Below, in pieces: positions 1-9,956 of a DNA stretch of 64,000 nt (position 1 is the first letter of the stretch; each line of letters begins with the position of its first letter). Under the pieces are notes generated by a model. That model was not told where the DNA came from and ran no database searches. It saw only the letters and a list, made by a program, of their open reading frames with translations. The position numbers were made by a program, and so were the translations under genes. Source of the stretch: Primulina eburnea (taxonomy: Eukaryota > Streptophyta > Magnoliopsida > Lamiales > Gesneriaceae); assembly GCF_022965805.1 (NCBI RefSeq), contig NC_133101.1:22778868-22842867 (forward strand). Reading direction: 5' to 3'.

Positions 1-140
1 TGCTGAAAACAATATCGAATTCCTCCTTGAATTAACAATCAAACCTGGTATTTATAAGAGAATACCTGGGCCCTTGATGGGCCTGTCTTTCATTTGGGCC
101 AGGGATGGGCCAGGGGTGATGGGCTCATCCATGGGTATCA
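1..140 (-). repeat. 3' LTR of the gag-only gypsy element (partial)
   Basis: Matches 4544-4683 with no difference that I noticed and ends in GTATCA, the complement of the TGATAC start seen in the complete copy. The missing 189 bases lie left of the window. It is the 3' LTR because the element reads on the minus strand. Confidence 0.9.
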
Positions 141-156
141 CCAGTCTCCCCCTCCC
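141..156 (-). other. Polypurine tract of the gag-only gypsy element
   Basis: A run of C and T abuts the left LTR. On the element strand it reads GGGAGGGGGAGACTGG directly before the LTR, the expected place and composition for the plus-strand primer of reverse transcription. Confidence 0.75.
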
Positions 157-299
157 AAGTCGAACTGAATCGCAGGTTCGAAGTTCGATTAATTGTGTTG
201 TCCTCATTTGCAAGGTGTGAGTTGTGCATTTTCTTCCACCCGCTCGTGAGTCTCTGAAAATTGGAAGCTAATCCGTAATCCTAGCATCGCTTCATAATC

Positions 300-955
300 A
301 CCTCGTCGTCACCCTCGCCCACGCCAAGCCTTCATCCTCGCCTGCCAGCCCCTCACCCTCGCCCAAACCGCGAAGCTCGCCCAAGCCCTCTCGACGCACT
401 CGCCGCCTTGCTCGCCCCGTGTTCCAGCCTCGCCCAGGTGTCTGCGCACCCTTCGCACGCTCGCCCAACGCTCCCCAGCTGGCCAGCAAGCGCTCGCCTG
501 CAGCGCGCCTCGCCCCACCAGCCGCATGCTCGCCCGAGTGTCCGCCAGCTCGCCCTGCCTTCGCCTCGCCCTAGAATCTCACCCCCCAGCGCGCATCACA
601 CGCTCGCCCGGCATTCGCACGTCACGCCCCTTCGCACGCTCGCCCAACGCTCCCCCCGCCCTGCCTTCGCCTCGCCCTAACACCTCACCCCCCAGCGCGC
701 ACCACACGCTCGCCCGGCATTCGCACGTCACGCCCCCTCGCACGCTCGCCCAACTCCAGCTCGCCCAGCCGTGCCACGCTCGCCCCTCGCCTGCTCGCCC
801 ACGTCGATGCTCGCCCCTCACCCGAGCACCCACCTCGCCCAGTCTCGCCCAAGCGCTGCTCCAGTCTCGGCCAAGCGCTGCTCCAGGCTCGCCCCTCGCC
901 TGCTCGCCCACGCCGATGCTCGCCCCTCACCCGAGCGCCCAAGTCCTCGCCCAGT
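300..955. repeat. C-rich CTCGCCC minisatellite inside the gypsy 3' region
   Basis: Several dozen copies of CTCGCCC or close variants make this stretch strongly C-rich on the plus strand (G-rich on the element strand). Larger duplications sit on top: a block near 590-650 recurs near 700-751, and one near 780-836 recurs near 890-944. Long ORFs here in several frames follow from the composition and match no protein family I recognise. G runs on the minus strand could form G-quadruplexes, which is inference. Confidence 0.8.
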
Positions 956-1014
956 ACGTTGAGAATTTTGATATATTCCCTTGGGAAGGGTTGTGTGATT
1001 TCTGAAAAAAATTT

Positions 1015-2055
1015 ATGTTAGGCGATCCCCGTAAACTCTGCTCCCCCGATCAGGTCGATCCCCGTCCGCTCCTCTGTTAGGCGATGCCTTAGCAGGAAAA
1101 TAACATTCAACACCTCCATCTAACTCCCCTGCTAGGTGATACTTTAGCAGGAAAATAAAAATTCAACACCTCCATCATCTAACTCCTCTGCTAAGCCGGG
1201 CATTAGCAGGAAAATAAAAATTCAACACCTCCATCCTCTAACTCCTCTGCTAAGCCGGGCCTTAGCAGGAAAAATCAAACTTTCACCTCATCATCTCATA
1301 ACTCCTCTGTTAAGCCGGGCCTTAGCAGGAAAATAAAATCAACACCTCCACCCTCTAACTCCTCTGCTAGGCGATGCCTTAGCAGAAAAATAAAAATCAA
1401 CATCATCACCCTCTAACTCCTCTGCTAGGTCACACCTTAGCAGGAAAATGAAAATCAACCACCTCTTCCCTCGCTAACTCCTCTGCTAGGTGACACCTTA
1501 GCAGGAAAATAAAAATCAACACCTCCCCCCTCTAACTCCTCTGCTAGGTCACACCTCAGCAGGAAAATAAAAATCAACCACCTCTTCCCTCTAACTCCTC
1601 TGCTAGGTGATACCTTAGCAGGAATATAAAATTTCTCCGTACCCCAACTCTGCTCCTCTACTAGGCGATGCCTTAGTAGAAAAATAAAATTTCTCCCCGC
1701 CCTCTAACTCTGCTCCTCTACTAGGAGATGCCTTAGTAGGAAAATAAAATTTCTCCCCGCCCTCTAACTCTGCTCCTCTACTAGGCGATGCCTTAGTAGG
1801 AAAATAAAATTTCTCCCCGCCCTCTAACTCTGCTCCTCTACTAGGCGATGCCTTAGTAGCAAAATAAAATTTCTCCCCGCCCTCTAACTCTGCTCCTCTA
1901 CTAGGCGATGCCTTAGTAGGAAAATAAAATTTCTCCCCGCCTTCTAACTCTGCTCCTCTACTAGGCGATGCCTTAGTAGGAAAATAAAATTTCTCCCCGC
2001 CTTCTAACTCTGCTCCTCTACTAGGCGATGCCTTAGTAGGAAAATAAAATTCATT
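1015..2055. repeat. Tandem array of about 17 units of about 60 bp, each with a hairpin
   Basis: Each unit carries a conserved core, TCCTCTGCTAGGCGATGCC followed by TTAGCAGGAAAATAAA, then a variable CT-rich spacer. The rightmost seven units (about 1650-2050) are exactly 60 bp apart and nearly identical. The left ten vary in length (57-62 bp) and sequence. In every unit the two halves of the core are inverted repeats (CTGCTA with TAGCAG, or CTACTA with TAGTAG). The array fills the region between the gag-protease stop and the 3' LTR. Tandem repeats in the 3' untranslated region are known for Tat/Ogre-type elements. Confidence 0.9.
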
Positions 2056-2271
2056 TCATCATCATAATGCAACAACATCCACGAACTTAAATATAAGAAC
2101 TTGGCTTTATTAAATTTCAACTGATAACATAAGACAAATTCAGAAACGAAATACAAAAAAATTCAAGTCAAATTCTCTACGGTGGTAAGCGTTCCCGAGC
2201 CTCTTTAGAGCATTTCCCGGTGCATTCTCCAACTTTCATCTCTGCTCCTCTTGTACCTCAACAGGACAAAG

Positions 2272-4314
2272 TTACCCACTTCTTCCTTTCCCAATCATGT
2301 TAAGCTCCACACGTGATCTTTTTCCCTCCCCCCTCACTACCCCTGCATAACACCGACACGCGACTTTTTGGTCCCCGCACAAGACTCCAACTCCTTTTCC
2401 CACAGGAAACTTAAGCTTCTGATGATAAGTGGAAGCTACGGCTCTGAAATCCTTCAGGGCTGGCCGTCCTAAAATTCCATTATATGCTGAAAAAGTATCC
2501 ACCACGGTGAACGCTGTCATCTTTGTTATCCGCCGAGGATCAGTTCCCAAGGATAGGGGAAGCAGAATCTGACCCAAAGGTGGGATGACGTGTCCTGCAA
2601 ACCCATACAGCGGGGAGGAGACCGGCTCAAACTCAAATCCTTCCACCTTCATCTGATCCAACGTGCTCTTGAACAAGACGTTCACGGAGCTTCCATTATC
2701 AACAAATATCTTTGCCACATCATAATTGGCAATGGTGGTCGTTACCACCAAGGCATCCTTATGTGGAGTCACAACGCCTCGGAGGTCTTCCGGCCCAAAG
2801 CTGATTTCGGGGTCTTGTGGTAAGCCTGCACCCCTAGATATCTCAAAGTTCTCCAACCTTCTCCCATGTGCCTTCCGAGCTCGCCCACAGTCTCCATCAG
2901 TAGCATCCTCCGAGATCATATGAATCATTTCTCTCGTAGGGTGGTTATCCTCATTCATTCCCCTCCTCGGTTCCACGAGCTCCTGAGGGACATCATGACG
3001 TCGACCTTCCCCTCTCTGCTCACCCATCCTCTGATTTATCCATGGAGGGCCTTGACCACGCCTAGGGGGCGAGCGAGACCTTTGTCGACTCCTGAATGAG
3101 GATCTTTCTCGTCTATCCCGTGAAGGCAATCTAGCACTGCACCCAACCCTTCGCGACTTCTCCCCCCTCTCCTCGGGCTCCCTCACCTCCGTCACCTCAT
3201 CACGACTCCTATCCAGAGGAACATGTGATGAGAATTGTCTTCTGTCCCTAGCTTTAATCTCCTCTCTTTCCCCTGCGCCCCTCTTCCTTCCTCCTCCCTC
3301 CGCTCCCTCAACTCCACTCCTCCCAGGTCGCTGCTCCATTCTCTTATGCCACTGGGCATCTTCAAGATTTATATATTTCTCAGCTCGAGCCAACAGATCA
3401 TCATAGCTCGACGGAGGCTTCTTGACCAGCGACTTGAAAAACTCCCCTCCCCTCAGTCCTTGTGTGAAGGCACTTATCATGATGTCAGGGGTAGTCGCTG
3501 GTATTTCCAACGCTGCACTGTTGAAAAGCTGGACAAATTCTCGCAAAGTCTCATTCTCTTGTTGTTTCATCCCGAACAGGCTCAAATAATTTTTCTGGTG
3601 CCTCTTGCTGCTAGCAAATCGGTGCAAGAAGGCAGCTGATAAATCCTCGAAAGAGCGTATGGAGTTGGGCGGCAAGGAATTAAACCATTGCTGGGCTGAC
3701 CTCACCAAAGTGCCCAGACACACCCTGCACTTGACTCCATCTGAATACTGATGCAACAGAGCTGTGTTCTCAAACCTCCCCAAGTGTTCTTCGGGGTCCG
3801 TATGTCCATCATATTCTTCAACCTTTGACTGTCGGAAATTTGGAGGAAGCCCCTCTTCCAAAATGGCGAGGGAAAAAGGACTTCCCTTCTTGGGGGCTGC
3901 AGCTCTGTTTCCCAATTGCTGCCTCAGCGTCCGTATCTCCCTCCACATCTCTTCCATCTCCGGATTCTCCTCACTTGGGCGGGGTCGCGTCTCCTCCACC
4001 CTACTCTGACTTTCCTCCACATTCTCCTCTCGCTCCTGGCGAGCGGCCTGATCTTCTGCAAACATAGACTCTTGATTCCTTTTCATGGCCTCATCCACTG
4101 TCCGGGTGATAAATTGAGCCAACTGTTCTAGGGTCAAGTTCCCCACATTTTCATTAGGACGGGGTTGCTCGACCCTGTTCTCTTGACGAGGTTGTTCTGT
4201 TCTCGCCTCCTGATGGGGTTGTTCCTGCCTCGCCTCAACATGAGACGGTTTGGGTCCCCTCTGAGGCCGCGATGACGCTAAGTTAACTCTTCTGCTTCCT
4301 CTCCTGCCTACCAT
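2272..4314 (-). CDS. Gag and aspartic protease polyprotein of the gypsy element
   Basis: An uninterrupted 680-codon ORF starts about 25 bp downstream of the primer-binding site. The N-terminus is charged and Gln/Arg/Glu-rich. A plant retrotransposon Gag (capsid) domain follows at roughly residues 145-320, with the typical QQWFNSLPPNSIRSFEDL stretch. Then comes an Arg/Ser/Glu-rich region with no CCHC zinc knuckle that I can find. The last third is a retropepsin-like domain with the active-site motif FVDNGSS; Asn after the catalytic Asp is usual in this plant lineage. The ORF stops just after the protease, where autonomous relatives continue into reverse transcriptase. It is probably translatable and would package and process its own RNA; this is family knowledge, not shown here. 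Confidence 0.85.
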   Translation of the reverse strand: MVGRRGSRRVNLASSRPQRGPKPSHVEARQEQPHQEARTEQPRQENRVEQPRPNENVGNLTLEQLAQFITRTVDEAMKRNQESMFAEDQAARQEREENVEESQSRVEETRPRPSEENPEMEEMWREIRTLRQQLGNRAAAPKKGSPFSLAILEEGLPPNFRQSKVEEYDGHTDPEEHLGRFENTALLHQYSDGVKCRVCLGTLVRSAQQWFNSLPPNSIRSFEDLSAAFLHRFASSKRHQKNYLSLFGMKQQENETLREFVQLFNSAALEIPATTPDIMISAFTQGLRGGEFFKSLVKKPPSSYDDLLARAEKYINLEDAQWHKRMEQRPGRSGVEGAEGGGRKRGAGEREEIKARDRRQFSSHVPLDRSRDEVTEVREPEERGEKSRRVGCSARLPSRDRRERSSFRSRQRSRSPPRRGQGPPWINQRMGEQRGEGRRHDVPQELVEPRRGMNEDNHPTREMIHMISEDATDGDCGRARKAHGRRLENFEISRGAGLPQDPEISFGPEDLRGVVTPHKDALVVTTTIANYDVAKIFVDNGSSVNVLFKSTLDQMKVEGFEFEPVSSPLYGFAGHVIPPLGQILLPLSLGTDPRRITKMTAFTVVDTFSAYNGILGRPALKDFRAVASTYHQKLKFPVGKGVGVLCGDQKVACRCYAGVVRGEGKRSRVELNMIGKGRSG

Positions 4315-4336
4315 CTCTACGTCTCAACTCAAACTT

Positions 4337-4354
4337 CCCACAGACGGCGCCAAG
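4337..4354 (-). other. Primer-binding site of the gag-only gypsy element
   Basis: On the minus strand, two bases after the 5' LTR, the sequence reads TGGCGCCGTCTGTGGG, the primer-site type common in plant Tat/Athila elements. The gag ATG follows within about 25 bp. Confidence 0.8.
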
Positions 4355-4683
4355 TGATACTCACGGGAAATCTAGGGTCCGATCCCAACGAGCGTCACTA
4401 GTTCAGACGTGGGCTTTAAGATGACCCTGAGCCTGAAATCAAGAAAAAGACCGTTAAGAGGGGGCTAGGAGGGTGTCCTGGCGTAGCCCCTCCGACGCTC
4501 AAGTCAGTGACTGAGGATATATGAGGGGAGCAGCTAAGGGTGCTGCTGAAAACAATATCGAATTCCTCCTTGAATTAACAATCAAACCTGGTATTTATAA
4601 GAGAATACCTGGGCCCTTGATGGGCCTGTCTTTCATTTGGGCCAGGGATGGGCCAGGGGTGATGGGCTCATCCATGGGTATCA
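4355..4683 (-). repeat. 5' LTR of the gag-only gypsy element, 329 bp
   Basis: It begins TGATAC and ends GTATCA (perfect 6-bp terminal inverted repeat). Its inner end abuts the primer-binding site, and its outer 140 bp equal the first 140 bases of the window. Its short length fits a non-autonomous element. Confidence 0.9.
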
Positions 4684-4848
4684 GGTGAGTACATTAGTAG
4701 AATTTCTTTGATTTACTTCGTATATTCAATGAATTAATGGGTAGATAATTGTCAATGTAAATGCACGTGAAATAATAGGTTACCATTTTACTTGGCCGCG
4801 GGTTCTGTGAAAGACCCACTCATTATTCCGGCAACTTTAACAACTCTA

Positions 4849-5200
4849 GGTGGGTAAGGTGCTTTCTCCAAAGGCGGTTAATCGAGAAACGTTTCGGCAC
4901 AGATGCTGCGTATTTTACAGGCGAAAAAAGTAGTGAATATTGAGGTTATTGGGGAAAATCTATTTCTTCAAGATTTTTCTTCGGATATTGATCGTCGTCG
5001 TGATTTATATGGTGGACTACTGAATTTATTTAAGGACTTAGTAGTGTTTCAAGAGCCAATTGGTTTAAAAAATCCAGCACTACCGTCTTTTCATGAAACT
5101 CCGATTTGGGTCTAGTGTTATAATGTTACATGGGCTTTCATGAATACAGCTATAATCAGCAATATTGGGGAGCAGATTGTTCGGGTGATTGAGGTATATA
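4849..5200 (+). pseudogene. DUF4283-type fragment (LINE/retroelement-associated), frameshifted
   Basis: Translation gives VLSPKAVNRETFR in one frame, and from 4903 the next frame gives MLRILQAKKVVNIEVIGENL followed by a DFSSDIDRR and LFKDLVVFQEPIG region. Together these follow the layout of plant DUF4283 (N-terminal domain of zinc-knuckle proteins linked to LINE-type elements). There is a one-base frame change near 4900 and a TAG at about 5113, after which a related stretch (WAFMNTAIISNIGEQIVRVIE) continues. No CCHC knuckle or endonuclease follows; the homology stops at a copia fragment. Reading: a decayed retroelement fragment, not a host gene. The family call rests on pattern recognition. 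Confidence 0.6.
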
Positions 5201-5214
5201 TCAGCCATTGTTGA

Positions 5215-5783
5215 TTACATTGAAAGACTATTAAGAATACATTTTGACAATAAATCAACAGTTATGTATTCCAATTACAATTGAAGCTCGACGAAGTCAA
5301 AACATATTGATATTAGTTAGTTCTTGGTTATTAAAGAAAAAATTCGGAGTGACAAGTTTACTATTGACCATATCGGTACAAATTCTATGGTTGTAGATCT
5401 GCTTACTAAGAGACTATAACCCAAACAGTTTCAAGAGCACATTGTTCATATAAATATTATGTCAATTGAGAAATTTCAATTTTAGTGAGATTTTGTTATT
5501 TTAAATGCTTTCGGTTGTAGACATTTTAAGCTACACTTATGTAAAATTATTTTTTGCATAAATAAATTTTAATTCAAGACACGTTTTAATTATGGTTTAA
5601 AGTTTGATTTCAATAAAGTTTAAGGATGACCAATTGGAAATAGGCATGCTATGATCACCTTGCATGAAATTTTCACACATCCACTTCATAATTCATGTCA
5701 TTTAGTTGTGTTCGCATATGTGATCATTGACGAGTCTAGTTACCTTGAGTATAGCGAAGACTGCTTTGATTCTATGTTGATGT
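5215..5783 (+). pseudogene. 3' end of an old Ty1/copia element (RNase H tail), interrupted by the Sirevirus
   Basis: Frameshifted translation shows RIHFDNKSTVMYSN, then SSTKSKHIDI, then FTIDHIGTNSMVVDLLTKRL, which is the end of a copia RNase H with its usual S-T-K-H-I-D-I and D-L-L-T-K features. Several stops and frame changes make it dead. If the Sirevirus insertion at 5784-49509 is removed, this fragment joins 49515 onwards, where AAGTGGGAGAT (a copia-type purine tract) and an LTR-like sequence follow. It is therefore the site into which the Sirevirus inserted. Confidence 0.65.
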
Positions 5784-6626
5784 TGAAAAAAAAAATTGTT
5801 GCACATAAATTAACAGGAAATAAATATTAAAATTAATATATCAGAATTGGGTGTTGTGCTTGGTGTTGACAGCACAAGCACACAACATAGCAGCGGAAAT
5901 TTGTAATTTAACTTTGATATAATTTCAATAACAAAATACCAGATTTGAATTATGCACAAGTACAAATACTTGTGCGATGCCTCATGGCAAGAAATTCACT
6001 AGAACAATTATTTAAATCGTTTACACCAAAAAAAATACTAGTGAGAATATCAAAATCAAATTCCTTGACACTCCAAGGAATTAAAAATGCATCAAAATAA
6101 ACCTCATAAAAACTAGATGCATAGAACAAAAAATGTATTGCTTAAAACAAAAAAAAACGAAACCACTCTTCGTTCAACACTCTGCGTCAGTGTTGTACTT
6201 CGAGTGTTGGCAATACCAATCGGCAACACTGTCACAAGATCGTCGGACCACTCTTGCTCATGTTGCAAATCTTCGAAACCTGAATCTCCCTCAGCAAAGC
6301 TCTATAGCCGTCAGCGTATCTTCCTGCTTCCCCAACTTTATTGATAGTTTACCCACTTATATATAATCCATTTCTTTGACCTAGATCTTCATAGATCCTT
6401 CCCACCTATAAACAAGGAAATGAGAGTTTAATAGGAATCAAACTCTAATCCAAAGATAACTACACTATATTTCAATAACAAACTTATAGATAGATTCCTA
6501 AATTAATTAAATAAATCCTAATAAAAAGATTCACTATATCAAGGAAATCAAATCTATCAGTTTTGGTTAGGAGTGCAAAAGCGAAACACAATCTCAAGAT
6601 GAATTAGGAATAAAATATTCCTTTCA
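5784..6626 (-). repeat. 3' LTR of the Sirevirus element
   Basis: Colinear with 48665-49509 over its whole length (843 against 845 bp). It starts TGAAAAA on the plus strand, where the other copy has TGGAAAA, and ends CCTTTCA. GATGT lies directly left. It contains GTGTTG/CAACAC inverted motifs at 5851-5887 and 6175-6230. Confidence 0.93.
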
Positions 6627-6640
6627 ATCTCCCCATTTTT
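6627..6640 (-). other. Polypurine tract of the Sirevirus
   Basis: On the element strand the bases before the 3' LTR read AAAAATGGGGAGAT, a purine run with one interruption immediately next to the LTR, as expected for the plus-strand primer. Confidence 0.7.
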
Positions 6641-6949
6641 GCATTGCATGTCAAAACTTCCAACGATGGCGACTGTGACACAACTCCCCCTGCGATGTAA
6701 TATTTTATCTCCCCCTAAATTTCATCTCCCCCTGAATTTGACAAGTTTGTGCAGTGGGGTATTGTGGACCGTGTTGTTAGCACTTTCCACAACACATACC
6801 TAAACTTTGTTGAGCTGATTACAATACTTGACCTCGAGTTCATTACTTCATTATCACATAAGATATAACAATAAAGAACAAAAGCAAACATAAAGCAGAA
6901 CGAATAAAGCAACACGAACAAAGGATAGGAAAGGTAAGCATTAAGTAAT

Positions 6950-8870
6950 CTAATCATCAGTGTCATCTCCATTGTCACCAGTCGAGGTACCAGTAGAGGG
7001 GCCAGCTTCGGGTCCTGGTGAAACAACTCCCCCTTTTTGACCAGAATGCACGCCCACATCGAGGCGCAATCGATAATCCGCAATCAAAGACTCATAATAT
7101 GCAATTGTGGCATTGGATTGGGTTATCTGTGTGTTGGCATATGCAATGGTGTCACGAGCTTGTTGAATCTGTTGAAGACCGAAGGCGATTTGGGCATGGA
7201 CCTCGGGAACCATCAATACGACATAGTCTTCAGATGCAGTGTTACCAACACCAGGTGCAACACCAGGAGCAACAGGTAATGGTCGGAGGAACCGAGGAGG
7301 GAGCAGTGTGGGTAGTATGTGGTGGAGCACCTGTTGCAGACCAAGGAAGATCAACTACCCTTTTTCCTTTAAAATATGCTGGAGCAATTTTCAATGGTTC
7401 TCCTATGTCGATCAACTGGTCCTCAGTATCAGAAACAAAGCCTTGGGATTCCAGAATCCAAAAAATCAAGGAAGGAAATGGGAGTTTCGTCGATTTTAGT
7501 CCACCTTCTGCAAATTGAAGAACAGTGGTGAATACCAGATGTCCAAAGTTGAAGTTGCGCCCTGTTCCAATGGTGAAGAGAGTAACTGCTTGTGGTCTAG
7601 TGACCACAGTGGTGTTTGAAGAGGGAGTCCAGTTTCGAATAGCAGTTTTGTGCAAAACAGAGTAAAACGAGGTCAGATTTTCCGCAGCAAGGCGCTTGGG
7701 GAGACTAGGGAATTCAGTGATGAGGCCCCCCATGAGTTCAGAAGTAATATCATCAATGTGCGGGAGAGCATCCTCATTTGCAGGAGTGGGAGTATTGTAG
7801 AACTCGTTTATGGTATTGGGAGAGAAATCATATATAATGTCACGGACAAATACCCTTCCATACTTAGCAGATCTTCTATTATCAACACAGGAGACCAAAT
7901 TGTAGTAGAATTCGAGGACTGCTCGTCTTGCATAGGGCAGCACTGAGTTGACAGTGGAACTAAATCTGCGGGACTGAAGGAAAGCCGTCAGATTGTATTT
8001 CCCATATGCTTCGAAATCAATGTTGCTTTCCTCAATAAATTCTCTTTGTGCATATAGATACCATTGACCGACAGCAGTCTCAATATAGAAGTTCGAGGAG
8101 AAGGAAGAGGTAAGATTGTAGTCATCCAAATCCGTGTTGTCAGCATCTAGCTCAACACGGGGCTCAACACCTTCAGCAGTTTCCTCAGTCTCAAATGCTT
8201 GATCAGAAACATCCTCAGATTCTTTGTCGTCAGTCTCGGAGTCTGATAGACTCTTTTCGAGGGTCTCAGGTTCAATATTGCCAACTTTATTCACAAATTC
8301 TTTTCTCTTCTTTTATTCACGTAGGCTGTTAAAAAAATCAGCCAGCGATTGTTCTTCATCCAAAGTAAAACTTTCCTCTGGAGGATGGTCAGGAGATTTT
8401 GAATACGGAGCGGCAGAGGTAGAAAAGGAAGCAGATGCCCTCTTTGAGAGAGTAGGCCGCTTTCGAGCGACCAACTCGAAATTTTCATCATTTGAGTCAT
8501 CGGTCGATGAAAAATCTGGATCGAGAGTAAAGTAGGTGGCCATTCTGGGTTTATTCGGTTCATCAAAATTAGGGCTATACCCTGCTTGCCGTTTTGATCG
8601 TCGTCGATAGCTTGAAGTTTGTGGGGGAAATGCCCGCTGATATGCATCATGATCCAGAGGATTGTCCGCATCCCAAGGATTTCTCGGTTCTCCTGGAGCA
8701 ATTTCCTCCAGTGGAGTCGGTTCGAGGACACCAACCACTATCTGTAATGGATTTTCATGCAGGGTCTCAGAGAATGGTGTTGTAGGCGGTGTTGTTTCTG
8801 GAGGAGGAACACTGTGACTAGCCGCCATTTCACTGCGAATATCCTGGGGATCAAATGAATTATCAGTCAT
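6950..8870 (-). pseudogene. Envelope-like third ORF of the Sirevirus, one stop and one frameshift
   Basis: Three open stretches follow one another: 8870-8313, 8294-7242 and 7354-6950. The first two are in the same frame, separated only by a TAA near 8315. The last is in another frame, entered somewhere around 7280-7350. The first part is Pro/Ser/acid-rich and basic near its middle. The second holds a conserved globular block matching the putative plant transposon protein domain of Sirevirus ORF3. The C-terminus has a Gln/Ala/Ile-rich heptad-like stretch (probable coiled coil) and an acidic Gly/Ser tail. The function of this ORF in plants is unproven, and I see no clear membrane anchor in the readable part. 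Confidence 0.75.
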
Positions 8871-9956
8871 GTGATAGGATAGACAAAAGGATTACAAGAG
8901 CAAAAGCGAAAAATCCAAGGATAACAGAAGGGACAATAATGCGTAATTTTAAAAATTCAGAGAAGGCTTGAAAAAGTAATTTTCATGGGTTTAATTGTTA
9001 AAGGTAAATAAAACCCTACGCCCTAACGGTAACAATTACAAACAGGCCGGTGCACAGTAACGGTAAAACAATTTCATGATAGCCATTTCTAATGCCAACG
9101 GTAACTTTGATTTTTAAAATTTCTCACGACTAATTCACAATTTTACCCCTTAATTTACCGATAAATGACAATTCTAGTCACAACAGTTTCAAAGAACAGC
9201 CAAATCAACCCACTTCGAGTTCATCCCACATCCATAAGAAGTCTCTTCTTTTCAACATGGCCAATTAAAGTTTTTATCAACCATCATGAGTCAGTACTGA
9301 TATGTCACTGTGTATGATGATTTCACAAAAAAATATATGCATGACCTACATATGCCTCCAATATGATGATTTTTCAAAGTGTCGGGCAGAGTACAACTTT
9401 GTGCGGTGTCTAAACTTGGTGTTGGCAACACCTCCTGGCAACACCACTGAGTTTCATTCAATCTTCCGTAAAAAATTTGATTTTGAAATGGTAGCTCCCA
9501 CACTAGAAGAACGGTTTTCAAAGGACTCCCCTAGGTAGCTTTTTCCATTACTATTTTTACTTAGAAGTGGTAGCTCCCACGCTAAAAGAATAATATTCAA
9601 TGGACTCTTCTAGGTAGATTTTTCCATTTTCTTCTAAAATCTCCTTTTTTTATTTACCTCTTTTCAGTTTTTCTCCTTATGCTCACATCTTCCAAGTCAC
9701 TTTTTCACATTAGACAAGATCACGAATTTCATAATGTCCTCTATTATTCGGTGCCTTGGATTGAGCACTATTTACTCCTTGACAATTGATTGGAAGTATG
9801 AATCACTCAGAAGATGCCTTTCAGAAATTGCCTTCACTGTTTAGACTTTACACAGAAAAATAGGATGATTATGATTATGCGGCATGTCTAGCATCCTAAA
9901 ATTAGACATGCAGAAATGGTGTTGTCACAGGTGTTGGCAACACCGATGACAACATG
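8871..9956. other. Non-coding Sirevirus spacer between pol and the envelope-like ORF
   Basis: No credible coding capacity. It contains AACGGTAA three times (about 9022-9105), a two-copy repeat at 9487-9640, and two perfect 7-bp-arm palindromes of the GGTGTTG-N-CAACACC type at 9418-9432 and 9930-9944. It ends at the ACATG target site (9952-9956) of the gypsy solo LTR and resumes at 42836, just before the pol stop. Confidence 0.7.
9487..9640. repeat. Two-copy direct repeat of about 80 bp in the Sirevirus spacer
   Basis: GGTAGCTCCCACACTAGAAG followed by TCCCCTAGGTAGCTTTTTCC recurs about 80 bp later with scattered differences (GGTAGCTCCCACGCTAAAAG, then TTCTAGGTAGATTTTTCC). No coding meaning is seen. 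Confidence 0.65.

Larger units (their letters stand above)
1..4683 (-). mobile_element. Non-autonomous Ty3/gypsy LTR element (gag-protease only), left end outside window
   Basis: The first 140 bases recur at 4544-4683 as matching LTR ends. On the minus strand the order is 5' LTR (4355-4683), primer-binding site, gag-protease ORF, a long repetitive 3' region, purine tract, 3' LTR. No reverse transcriptase, RNase H or integrase lies between the end of the ORF (2272) and the 3' LTR, so it would need enzymes from a helper element. The Gag and protease types are those of the Tat/Athila side of Ty3/gypsy, and the gag-only layout resembles the TR-GAG type. Any target duplication (right flank ggtga) cannot be checked because the left end is outside the window. 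Confidence 0.85.

Noticed and set aside
408..1005. Overlapping ORFs of 85-159 codons on both strands in the C-rich block
   Set aside because: They follow from the near absence of stop codons in CTCGCCC repeats; composition is Ser/Pro/Ala/Arg only, with no family match and no codon constraint.
1015..2055. CRISPR-like regular array
   Set aside because: The context is a plant retrotransposon, the spacers are related to each other, and the unit is a plain tandem repeat.
7018..7518. 166-codon plus-strand ORF
   Set aside because: Antisense shadow of the Sirevirus envelope-like ORF, which has the recognisable domain on the minus strand.
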